Below, in pieces: positions 34,210-45,699 of a stretch of DNA of 64,000 bases (within the stretch, counting starts at the first letter, position 1; every line of letters starts with the position of its first letter). Below the pieces are notes generated by a model. That model was not told the origin of the DNA. It saw nothing but the letters and a program-made list of their open reading frames with translations, and ran no database searches. A program made the position numbers and the translations under genes. This DNA is from Sipunculus nudus (lineage: Eukaryota > Annelida > Sipuncula > Golfingiida > Sipunculidae), in contig CM049306.1 of the NCBI GenBank assembly GCA_026874595.1, positions 3,860,019 to 3,924,018 of the forward strand, given 5' to 3'.

Positions 34210-34261
34210 ATTAATTGTCTGGGGATACTATGGCACCTGCGGCGCCAAAAATATCTAGTTA

Positions 34262-34556
34262 AATTTGAGTTTGACCAAAATCAAAAATAATACTCACAAT
34301 GCGGCCTTCGATGTCTTTTTGCTGCTCTAGGACTTGCCCGTCACAAGCGGCGTATACCCATATCACAATTCCACAGTGACGATTTTCACAACCACTGGAA
34401 AAACATTACCTTACCAGGACTTTAAGATTTGAGAACTCTCATAGGACGATGAAAAGTTTCCTGCAAACAAAGAATATCAATTTTATGTTTCAAAACGTAG
34501 CTTCTTAATGACAGTTGTTTTTGCGTAACACAAAGTCCTCTGATGTTAAGACTAGC
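34262..34556 (-). pseudogene. LINE endonuclease, N-terminal half
   Basis: Minus-strand reading gives SLNIRGLCVTQKQLSLRSYV and KIDILCLQETF, which hold the conserved N and catalytic E of the apurinic-like endonuclease. After a frameshift, VIWVYAACDGQVLEQQKDIE and GRIVSIIFDFGQT follow. The next expected residues (INVYCPYG) are found across the insert at 29464. Confidence 0.87.
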
Positions 34557-34614
34557 TACAATTAAAGTTAATAAAAAGAATATGATAGGTAAATTCATGA
34601 AAGTTCATAATTTA

Positions 34615-35064
34615 AGATAGAAGGTCCTGTTCCTCGGAGGTCAGCTGGTCTTAAACTCTGGTAGAACTTGGGGTCTGAAGATTCGTGTTCCGGGGTCGGT
34701 CTTGTGGGTGTCGGCGAGTGTCTCCTTGAAGTTGGCTGGACGGCGATTCTGGTAATTTCCTCTCTCTGTGAGAATTATAGGCGACATCTACGGGTGTATC
34801 AACAATCTGCAGGGGCGGGAAGGGGTCGTCGTCGTCGTAGTCTGATAAAACAGCTGCTTGTTCTCTTGGAGGTTTTTCTGGCAGTTCTTATATTTCTTGA
34901 CCAATTCAATGACAGCTCTATTCAGATCATCGGTTGGAATTCGTGTCGGCAGACTAGTGATCGAGCAGCGTGGTGTAGACCGGTTTTACGCATCTGACGG
35001 GGAGGCCCATCCTCAATGGGTTGGTTGTCATTCTGTTGGAGTTCAATCTGCTGAAGTTGAGTAG
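34615..35064 (-). pseudogene. Possible LINE ORF1 remnant
   Basis: Upstream of the endonuclease, frame fragments include DDLNRAVIELVKKYKNCQK and NLQENKQLFYQ, a helical, coiled-coil-like stretch. After a (CGA)n tract come DPFPPLQIVDTPVDV and a polar tail. The position fits ORF1, the RNA-binding partner of ORF2. I recognise no domain, so this is mostly positional. Confidence 0.4.
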
Positions 35065-35117
35065 TGGGAAATCGAACACCAAAAAAAAAATATATAGCAA
35101 TGGCCTTTCGTCCGTCG

Positions 35118-35149
35118 GGAATACCTTACCAATGATTGTGACTGCAGAT
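35118..35149. repeat. 32-bp target-site duplication, right
   Basis: Perfect partner of 25732-25763, bordering the 5' end of the minus-strand LINE. Joining 25731 to 35118 gives the pre-insertion site, although the sequence around it is not a gene I recognise. Confidence 0.93.
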
Positions 35150-35286
35150 TTGTGGAGAAGATGTCTGCACCAAAAACACGACACAGGGCTGACCGTTACT
35201 ATTCAACACCTGTTATACTATAGATGGTTACGATGCTTAAAATGAACTAACACTATAAAAAGTTCTTTTCTTTTCTTCCTTTTCTT

Positions 35287-35287
35287 A

Positions 35288-35328
<41 letters not shown>

Positions 35329-35336
35329 TATTAAAT
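35287..35336. repeat. (ATT)n microsatellite
   Basis: About 15 near-perfect ATT units, simple-sequence repeat. Confidence 0.92.
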
Positions 35337-35968
35337 TATCAAAACGACTTTATACATCAAGTAAGGTCCACACGATGTCAACATGCTGAATCTCGGCCGT
35401 GTCACCAGATGGCGGCGCATGAAGCTTGCAGGAAAAGAACATGAATCGGTGATCCTCTCAGGGTACAAGTCACACTGCGCAGACTATCACTCAAACAAGT
35501 ACGATTGTGCTGATTAGTGATTGATGGAGTCAAAATCTGCCCTCCACAATGCACGGGGGCTTCGAAATACACTAATTATAAATGTAATGAAGATGACAAT
35601 ATTCCCTTCAAGTGTGTTGGTTAAGAATTGTTTTAAGGCAAATGACATAAACATGGCTGTTTTAGTGGAAAGGACTTCACGGAATAAATAAAATTTCCTG
35701 AGCATGTGTATGTGCAATGTAAACAGAATGCGTTTCCTTGAAATGTAACATATTTGAATTTAAATTTTGACAGTTGAAACAAGTAGTCCCGCCCTTCCCA
35801 CATTGCCCAAGCAGAAGAGATCCATTTCGAGTAGAGACAACCTCTTGCGGCATGGTGGGTAGTGGTATGTCGTGGACCAGGAAGGGTCTGGGATTTTGTA
35901 ACATTATATATTATTTTAATATCTAGAAGGAGGCCCAATTAATGAAACAACATGTGAACATTGATTAT

Positions 35969-36043
35969 TATATAAACACCACCATTAACGTCATTTAAAG
36001 ACAACTTTAACAACACTCGCAGACAGGTAGCACTGATGAGAAG
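35969..36043 (+). promoter_or_regulatory. Candidate TATA promoter and short first exon
   Basis: TATATAAA at 35969-35976 is followed about 25-30 bp later by a possible start region, and at 36043/36044 by AAG|GTAGGG, which resembles a splice donor. No downstream exon is identified before the minisatellite. Such motif pairs arise by chance in AT-rich DNA, so this is a weak candidate. Confidence 0.2.
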
Positions 36044-38699
36044 GTAGGGGTTTGTATATACTAATATTTTCCTTATTTTACTTATTTATTTAAAAAAAAA
36101 ACCTGCATTGAATTTGCATATAGCGGGAGATAAGATCTGATATAACAGAAGTACCAGATACAAAATACATGTATATACCTGTTAATTAAGCAGTTAATTA
36201 TTGTTCTATTCAAAATATTGGGTAAAGGGTTTTTTTGTCTGTGGACCTACTTACGTCCACAAAACAAAACGATATGACTTTATTTCTGTCTCGAGTCATT
36301 TTCTTTTTCATCTAGATCTCCCAAAAATAATATATGGGAACAGTATCTATTTTTATACACTCTATAGATTTCCGTGATCTGTTCCATTATTTCTCGAATC
36401 TGTTGGCAGAAAATATGAATATTTCACCATATCTGTAATGCATTACACACTCTTTATTATTTTTCAAAGTACCCTATGGATTGAAAGTGTATGAAGTGTC
36501 TTCTTTTCCATTTTTATATACTTGAGTTACAATGTGACCTATGCATATGAACTAATGTAAAGTAAGGAGTTGTCTTCCATAAAGATATATTAACTAGACG
36601 TATTATAATTTTGTGTCATCCTAAGTCTCGCAATTCAAAGCATAGCACATCAGGCGTTGGCTGTATGTACAAAGCAAACATTATGATAAACAGGTAGATG
36701 GCGCCGAGGTATAAAGAACGACCTAGCGTATCGCCGTTTCGGCTCTCTAACATTACAAAGTCTACAATCAGCGTACTGAGCGTTAGGGTGCCTTTATATC
36801 CTGTAACAAGGACCTTACTGTTAGGCGCTATGAGGACGCAAATATTTTGTCATTTTTGAAAACGCTTCAAGGCCTATAAGTACGCTGTCACTTTACAAAT
36901 ACTTGGTTAATCGATAGTTTTTAAAGTATACTTTCTAACAACACCTGCCAAATGCGAGAAAAGTCCTGTTTTAACGCAGCATATTCTTAAAGCCATCAGC
37001 ATGTTTGTTTAATTTCTGACCGCATGAATGCCAGCATAGCGCACGGGTTACATGTCGGTGGTCAACTTGGACGCAATCCAGAAATGACTCGTTACCATGG
37101 AGATGGTGTGTGACTTCATGTATTTTTTGTGTTAAATCATCATTTGTTGCCGGATGTTAAGATTTTCGGATCTTTAAAACGATATATATGTAAACAGGAT
37201 AGGTGAGCGGTGAAGTAAATTCCGGTAAGGCTTGTACCACGACTCAAGATAGGCTTACCACCCCATTATAAATGCCCACTGAGTCGTACATTCACTGATA
37301 GACCTTGCGCCACTTGAGAGAGATGGGTTTGTATATTTAGTTGCAGGTCGGTGGCGGATTGTAGAAGAGACACCTACCTCTTAATGCTTCAGTACTTAGT
37401 ACGTGGCCAAAGTAGATAAGACACCTACCTCTTAATACTTCAGTACTTAGTACGTGGCCAAAGTAGATAAGACACCTACCTCTTTATGCTTCAGTATTAG
37501 TTTGTGGCCAAAGTAGATAAGACACTTACCTCTTTATGCTTCAGTATTAGTTTGTGGCCAAAGTAGATAAGACACCTACCTCTTTATGCTTCAGTATTAG
37601 TTTGTGGCCAAAGTAGATAAGACACCTACCTCTTTATGCTTCAGTACTTAGTACGTGGCCAAAGTAGATAAGACACCTACCTCTTTATGCTTCAGTATTA
37701 GTTTGTGGCCAAAGTAGATAAGACACCTACCTCTTTATGCTTCAGTATTAGTTTGTGGCCAAAGTAGATAAGACACCTACCTCTTTATGCTTCAGTATTA
37801 GTTTGTGGCCAAAGTAGATAAGACACCTACCTCTTTATGCTTCAGTATTAGTTTGTGGCCAAAGTAGATAAGACACCTACCTCTTAATGCTTCAGTACTT
37901 AGTACGTGGCCAAAGTAGATAAGACACCTACCTCTTTATGCTTCAGTATTTAGTTTGTGGCCAAAGTAGATAAGACACCTACCTCTTAATGCTTCAGTAC
38001 TTAGTACGTGGCCAAAGTAGATAAGACACCTACCTGTTTATGCTTCAGTACTTAGTACGTGGCCAAAGTAGATAAGACACCTAACTATTTATGCTTCAGT
38101 CTTTGTTTGTGGCCAAAGTAGATAAGACACCTACCTCTTAATGCTTCAGTATTAGTTTGTGGCCAAAGTAGATAAGACACCTACCTCTTTATGCTTCAGT
38201 ATTAGTTTGTGGCCAAAGTAGATAAGACACCTACCTCTTAATGCTTCAGTATTAGTATGTGGCCAAAGTAGATAAGACACCTACCTCTTTATGCTTCAGT
38301 ATTAGTACGTGGCCAAAGTAGATAAGACACCTACCTCTTTATGCTTCAGTATTAGTTTGTGGCCAAAGCAGATAAGACACCTAGCTCTTTATGCTTCAGT
38401 ATTAGTTTGTGGCCAAAGTAGATAACACACCTACCTCTTTATGCTTCAGTATTAGTTTGTGGCCAAAGTAGATAAGACACCTACCTCTTTATGCTTCAGT
38501 ACTTAGTACGTGGCCAAAGTAGATAAGACACCTACCTCTTTATGCTTCAGTATTAGTTTGTGGCCAAAGTAGATAAGACACCTACCTCTTTATGCTTCAG
38601 TATTAGTTTGTGGCCAAAGTAGATAAGACACCTACCTCTTTATGCTTCAGTATTAGTTTGTGGCCAAAGTAGATAAGACACCTACCTCTTTATGCTTCA

Positions 38700-41600
38700 G
38701 TATTAGTTTGTGGCCAAAGTAGATAAGACACCTACCTCTTAATGCTTCAGTACTTAGTACGTGGCCAAAGTAGATAAGACACCTACCTCTTTATGCTTCA
38801 GTATTTAGTTTGTGGCCAAAGTAGATAAGACACCTACCTCTTAATGCTTCAGTACTTAGTACGTGGCCAAAGTAGATAAGACACCTACCTGTTTATGCTT
38901 CAGTACTTAGTACGTGGCCAAAGTAGATAAGACACCTAACTATTTATGCTTCAGTCTTTGTTTGTGGCCAAAGTAGATAAGACACCTACCTCTTAATGCT
39001 TCAGTATTAGTTTGTGGCCAAAGTAGATAAGACACCTACCTCTTTATGCTTCAGTATTAGTTTGTGGCCAAAGTAGATAAGACACCTACCTCTTAATGCT
39101 TCAGTATTAGTATGTGGCCAAAGTAGATAAGACACCTACCTCTTTATGCTTCAGTATTAGTACGTGGCCAAAGTAGATAAGACACCTACCTCTTTATGCT
39201 TCAGTATTAGTTTGTGGCCAAAGCAGATAAGACACCTAGCTCTTTATGCTTCAGTACTTAGTACGTGGCCAAAGTAGATAAGACACCTACCTATTTATGC
39301 TTCAGTATTAGTTTGTGGCCAAAGTAGATAAGACACCTACCTCTTTATGCTTCAGTATTAGTTTGTGGCCAAAGTAGATAAGACACCTACCTCTTTATGC
39401 TTCAGTATTAGTTTGTGGCCAAAGTAGATAAGACACCTACCTCTTAATGCTTCAGTACTTAGTACGTGGCCAAAGTAGATAAGACACCTACCTCTTTATG
39501 CTTCAGTATTAGTTTGTGGCCAAAGTAGATAAGACACCTACCTATTTATGCTTCAGTATTAGTTTGTGGCCAAAGTAGATAAGACACCTACCTATTTATG
39601 TTTCAGTATTAGTTTGTGGCCAAAGTAGATAAGACACCTACCTCTTAATGCTTCAGTACTTAGTACGTGGCCAAAGTAGATAAGACACCTACCTCTTTAT
39701 GCTTCAGTATTAGTTTGTGGCCAAAGTAGATAAGACGCCTACCTATTTATGCTTCAGTATTAGTTTGTGGCCAAAGTAGATAAGACACCTACCTATTTAT
39801 GCTTCAGTATTAGTTTGTGGCCAAAGTAGATAAGACACCTACCTCTTAATGCTTCAGTACTTAGTACGTGGCCAAAGTAGATAAGACACCTACCTCTTTA
39901 TGCTTCAGTATTAGTTTGTGGCCAAAGTAGATAAGACACCTACCTCTTAATGCTTCAGTATTAGTATGTGGCCAAAGTAGATAAGACACCTACCTCTTTA
40001 TGCTTCAGTATTAGTTTGTGGCCAAAGTAGATAAGACACCTACCTATTTATGCTTCAGTATTAGTTTGTGGCCAAAGTAGATAAGACACCTACCTATTTA
40101 TGCTTCAGTATTAGTTTGTGGCCAAAGTAGATAAGACACCTACCTCTTAATGCTTCAGTACTTAGTACGTGGCCAAAGTAGATAAGACACCTACCTGTTT
40201 ATGCTTCAGTACTTAGTACGTGGCCAAAGTAGATAAGACACCTAACTATTTATGCTTCAGTATTTGTTTGTGGCCAAAGTAGATAAGACACCTACCTCTT
40301 AATGCTTCAGTATTAGTTTGTGGCCAAAGTAGATAAGACACCTACCTCTTTATGCTTCAGTATTAGTTTGTGGCCAAAGTAGATAAGACACCTACCTCTT
40401 AATGCTTCAGTATTCGTATGTGGCCAAAGTAGATAAGACACCTACCTCTTTATGCTTCAGTATTAGTACGTGGCCAAAGTAGATAAGACACCTACCTCTT
40501 TATGCTTCAGTTTTAGTTTGTGGCCAAAGCAGATAAGACACCTACCTCTTTATGCTTCAGTACCTAGTACGTGGCCAAAGTAGATAAGACACCTACCTAT
40601 TTATGCTTCAGTATTAGTTTGTGGCCAAAGTAGATAAGACACCTACCTCTTTATGCTTCAGTATTAGTTTGTGGCCAAAGTAGATAAGACACCTACCTCT
40701 TTATGCTTCAGTATTAGTTTGTGGCCAAAGTAGATAAGACACCTACCACTTAATGCTTCAGTACTTAGTACGTGGCCAAAGTAGATAAGACACCTACCTC
40801 TTTATGCTTCAGTATTAGTTTGTGGCCAAAGTAGATAAGACACCTACCTATTTATGCTTCAGTATTAGTTTGTGGCCAAAGTAGATAAGACACCTACCTC
40901 TTTATGCTTCAGTATTAGTTTGTGGCCAAAGTAGATAAGACACCTACCTCTTAATGCTTCAGTACTTAGTACGTGGCCAAAGTAGATAAGACACCTACCT
41001 ATTTATGCTTCAGTATTAGTTTGTGGCCAAAGTAGATAAGACACCTACCTCTTAATGCTTCAGTACTTAGTACGTGGCCAAAGTAGATAAGACACCTACC
41101 TGTTTATGCTTCAGTACTTAGTACGTGGCCAAAGTAGATAAGACACCTAACTATTTATGCTTCAGTATTTGTTTGTGGCCAAAGTAGATAAGACACCTAC
41201 CTCTTAATGCTTCAGTATTAGTTTGTGGCCAAAGTAGATAAGACACCTACCTCTTTATGCTTCAGTATTAGTTTGTGGCCAAAGTAGATAAGACACCTAC
41301 CTCTTAATGCTTCAGTATTAGTATGTGGCCAAAGTAGATAAGACACCTACCTCTTTATGCTTCAGTATTAGTACGTGGCCAAAGTAGATAAGACACCTAC
41401 CTCTTAATGCTTCAGTATTAGTTTGTGGCCAAAGTAGATAAGACACCTACCTCTTTATGCTTCAGTATTAGTTTGTGGCCAAAGTAGATAAGACACCTAC
41501 CTCTTAATGCTTCAGTATTAGTATGTGGCCAAAGTAGATAAGACACCTACCTCTTTATGCTTCAGTATTAGTACGTGGCCAAAGTAGATAAGACACCTAC

Positions 41601-44600
41601 CTCTTTATGCTTCAGTATTAGTTTGTGGCCAAAGCAGATAAGACACCTAGCTCTTTATGCTTCAGTATTAGTTTGTGGCCAAAGTAGATAAGACACCTAC
41701 CTCTTTATGCTTCAGTATTAGTTTGTGGCCAAAGTAGATAAGACCCTACCTCTTTATGCTTCAGTACTTAGTACGTGGCCAAAGTAGATAAGACACCTAC
41801 CTCTTTATGCTTCAGTATTAGTTTGTGGCCAAAGTAGATAAGACACCTACCTCTTTATGCTTCAGTATTAGTTTGTGGCCAAAGTAGATAAGACACCTAC
41901 CTCTTTATGCTTCAGTATTAGTTTGTGGCCAAAGTAGATAAGACACCTACCTCTTTATGCTTCAGTATTAGTTTGTGGCCAAAGTAGATAAGACACCTAC
42001 CTCTTAATGCTTCAGTACTTAGTACGTGGCCAAAGTAGATAAGACACCTACCTCTTTATGCTTCAGTATTTAGTTTGTGGCCAAAGTAGATAAGACACCT
42101 ACCTCTTAATGCTTCAGTACTTAGTACGTGGCCAAAGTAGATAAGACACCTACCTGTTTATGCTTCAGTACTTAGTACGTGGCCAAAGTAGATAAGACAC
42201 CTAACTATTTATGCTTCAGTCTTTGTTTGTGGCCAAAGTAGATAAGACACCTACCTCTTAATGCTTCAGTATTAGTTTGTGGCCAAAGTAGATAAGACAC
42301 CTACCTCTTTATGCTTCAGTATTAGTTTGTGGCCAAAGTAGATAAGACACCTACCTCTTAATGCTTCAGTATTAGTATGTGGCCAAAGTAGATAAGACAC
42401 CTACCTCTTTATGCTTCAGTATTAGTACGTGGCCAAAGTAGATAAGACACCTACCTCTTTATGCTTCAGTATTAGTTTGTGGCCAAAGCAGATAAGACAC
42501 CTAGCTCTTTATGCTTCAGTACTTAGTACGTGGCCAAAGTAGATAAGACACCTACCTATTTATGCTTCAGTATTAGTTTGTGGCCAAAGTAGATAAGACA
42601 CCTACCTCTTTATGCTTCAGTATTAGTTTGTGGCCAAAGTAGATAAGACACCTACCTCTTTATGCTTCAGTATTAGTTTGTGGCCAAAGTAGATAAGACA
42701 CCTACCTCTTAATGCTTCAGTACTTAGTACGTGGCCAAAGTAGATAAGACACCTACCTCTTTATGCTTCAGTATTAGTTTGTGGCCAAAGTAGATAAGAC
42801 ACCTACCTATTTATGCTTCAGTATTAGTTTGTGGCCAAAGTAGATAAGACACCTACCTATTTATGTTTCAGTATTAGTTTGTGGCCAAAGTAGATAAGAC
42901 ACCTACCTCTTAATGCTTCAGTACTTAGTACGTGGCCAAAGTAGATAAGACACCTACCTCTTTATGCTTCAGTATTAGTTTGTGGCCAAAGTAGATAAGA
43001 CGCCTACCTATTTATGCTTCAGTATTAGTTTGTGGCCAAAGTAGATAAGACACCTACCTATTTATGCTTCAGTATTAGTTTGTGGCCAAAGTAGATAAGA
43101 CACCTACCTCTTAATGCTTCAGTACTTAGTACGTGGCCAAAGTAGATAAGACACCTACCTCTTTATGCTTCAGTATTAGTTTGTGGCCAAAGTAGATAAG
43201 ACACCTACCTCTTAATGCTTCAGTATTAGTATGTGGCCAAAGTAGATAAGACACCTACCTCTTTATGCTTCAGTATTAGTTTGTGGCCAAAGTAGATAAG
43301 ACACCTACCTATTTATGCTTCAGTATTAGTTTGTGGCCAAAGTAGATAAGACACCTACCTATTTATGCTTCAGTATTAGTTTGTGGCCAAAGTAGATAAG
43401 ACACCTACCTCTTAATGCTTCAGTACTTAGTACGTGGCCAAAGTAGATAAGACACCTACCTGTTTATGCTTCAGTACTTAGTACGTGGCCAAAGTAGATA
43501 AGACACCTAACTATTTATGCTTCAGTATTTGTTTGTGGCCAAAGTAGATAAGACACCTACCTCTTAATGCTTCAGTATTAGTTTGTGGCCAAAGTAGATA
43601 AGACACCTACCTCTTTATGCTTCAGTATTAGTTTGTGGCCAAAGTAGATAAGACACCTACCTCTTAATGCTTCAGTATTAGTATGTGGCCAAAGTAGATA
43701 AGACACCTACCTCTTTATGCTTCAGTATTAGTACGTGGCCAAAGTAGATAAGACACCTACCTCTTTATGCTTCAGTTTTAGTTTGTGGCCAAAGCAGATA
43801 AGACACCTACCTCTTTATGCTTCAGTACCTAGTACGTGGCCAAAGTAGATAAGACACCTACCTATTTATGCTTCAGTATTAGTTTGTGGCCAAAGTAGAT
43901 AAGACACCTACCTCTTTATGCTTCAGTATTAGTTTGTGGCCAAAGTAGATAAGACACCTACCTCTTTATGCTTCAGTATTAGTTTGTGGCCAAAGTAGAT
44001 AAGACACCTACCACTTAATGCTTCAGTACTTAGTACGTGGCCAAAGTAGATAAGACACCTACCTCTTTATGCTTCAGTATTAGTTTGTGGCCAAAGTAGA
44101 TAAGACACCTACCTATTTATGCTTCAGTATTAGTTTGTGGCCAAAGTAGATAAGACACCTACCTCTTTATGCTTCAGTATTAGTTTGTGGCCAAAGTAGA
44201 TAAGACACCTACCTCTTAATGCTTCAGTACTTAGTACGTGGCCAAAGTAGATAAGACACCTACCTATTTATGCTTCAGTATTAGTTTGTGGCCAAAGTAG
44301 ATAAGACACCTACCTCTTAATGCTTCAGTACTTAGTACGTGGCCAAAGTAGATAAGACACCTACCTGTTTATGCTTCAGTACTTAGTACGTGGCCAAAGT
44401 AGATAAGACACCTAACTATTTATGCTTCAGTATTTGTTTGTGGCCAAAGTAGATAAGACACCTACCTCTTAATGCTTCAGTATTAGTTTGTGGCCAAAGT
44501 AGATAAGACACCTACCTCTTTATGCTTCAGTATTAGTTTGTGGCCAAAGTAGATAAGACACCTACCTCTTAATGCTTCAGTATTAGTATGTGGCCAAAGT

Positions 44601-45600
44601 AGATAAGACACCTACCTCTTTATGCTTCAGTATTAGTACGTGGCCAAAGTAGATAAGACACCTACCTCTTTATGCTTCAGTTTTAGTTTGTGGCCAAAGC
44701 AGATAAGACACCTACCTCTTTATGCTTCAGTACCTAGTACGTGGCCAAAGTAGATAAGACACCTACCTATTTATGCTTCAGTATTAGTTTGTGGCCAAAG
44801 TAGATAAGACACCTACCTCTTTATGCTTCAGTATTAGTTTGTGGCCAAAGTAGATAAGACACCTACCTCTTTATGCTTCAGTATTAGTTTGTGGCCAAAG
44901 TAGATAAGACACCTACCACTTAATGCTTCAGTACTTAGTACGTGGCCAAAGTAGATAAGACACCTACCTCTTTATGCTTCAGTATTAGTTTGTGGCCAAA
45001 GTAGATAAGACACCTACCTATTTATGCTTCAGTATTAGTTTGTGGCCAAAGTAGATAAGACACCTACCTCTTTATGCTTCAGTATTAGTTTGTGGCCAAA
45101 GTAGATAAGACACCTACCTCTTAATGCTTCAGTACTTAGTACGTGGCCAAAGTAGATAAGACACCTACCTCTTTATGCTTCAGTATTAGTTTGTGGCCAA
45201 AGTAGATAAGACACCTACCTCTTAATGCTTCAGTATTAGTATGTGGCCAAAGTAGATAAGACACCTACCTCTTTATGCTTCAGTATTAGTTTGTGGCCAA
45301 AGTAGATAAGACACCTACCTATTTATGCTTCAGTATTAGTTTGTGGCCAAAGTAGATAAGACACCTACCTATTTATGCTTCAGTATTAGTTTGTGGCCAA
45401 AGTAGATAAGACACCTACCTCTTAATGCTTCAGTACTTAGTACGTGGCCAAAGTAAATAAGACACCTACCTGTTTATGCTTCAGTACTTAGTACGTGGCC
45501 AAAGTAGATAAGACACCTAACTATTTATGCTTCAGTCTTTGTTTGTGGCCAAAGTAGATAAGACACCTACCTCTTAATGCTTCAGTATTAGTTTGTGGCC
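38700..45600. repeat. Higher-order repeats in the left sub-array (3,265 bp)
   Basis: The rare variant CTAACTATTTATGCTTCAGT occurs at 38081, 38936, 40242, 41147, 42201, 43507, 44412 and 45517. Spacings are 855, 1306, 905, 1054, 1306, 905 and 1105. Thus 38936, 40242 and 41147 each have a partner exactly 3,265 bp later. Another variant, CACCTACCACTTAATG (near 40744 and 44006), agrees. This is a long tandem duplication of about 65 monomers with no net indel. Confidence 0.92.
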
Positions 45601-45699
45601 AAAGTAGATAAGACACCTACCTCTTTATGCTTCAGTATTAGTTTGTGGCCAAAGTAGATAAGACACCTACCTCTTAATGCTTCAGTATTAGTATGTGGC

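Larger units (their letters stand above)
29465..34258. mobile_element. 4.8-kb GGTCA-repeat element inserted in the LINE endonuclease
   Basis: The left end GTATCCTAAGACAAAGTCGG resembles 1756, and the right end contains TTGTCTGGGGATACTATGG, which is inverted relative to the TATCCCCAGACAA-type head. Flanking LINE bases TTAATT (29459-29464) and TTAAATT (34259-34265) may be a short imperfect target duplication. The interior is mostly ~150-300-bp units with the core AGGTCAAAGGTCAAGGTCAC. It encodes no transposase, so it would be a non-autonomous element or a satellite-bearing one. Confidence 0.75.
25764..35117 (-). mobile_element. L1/Tx1-like LINE, inactive, carrying a nested insert
   Basis: On the minus strand, in order, there is an ORF1-like remnant, the endonuclease N-terminus, a 4.8-kb foreign insert, the endonuclease C-terminus, a basic linker, the reverse transcriptase with YADD, and a C-terminal CCHC zinc-finger region. 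The 3' UTR has a (TA)n tract (about 25790-25819) and ends in AATAAAAAATAAAAAT, a polyadenylation-signal-like A-rich tail abutting the 32-bp duplication. Without the insert the element is about 4.6 kb, short for this group, so it is probably 5'-truncated. Several frameshifts make it inactive. The Tx1 placement comes from protein style and is less certain than the LINE call. Confidence 0.9.
35150..37360. other. Mostly unique DNA between LINE and minisatellite
   Basis: About 2.2 kb with an (ATT)n tract at 35287-35336. Two overlapping minus-strand frames at 35633-35938 and 35677-35904 lack any known motif. The remainder holds no recognisable gene. Confidence 0.5.
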
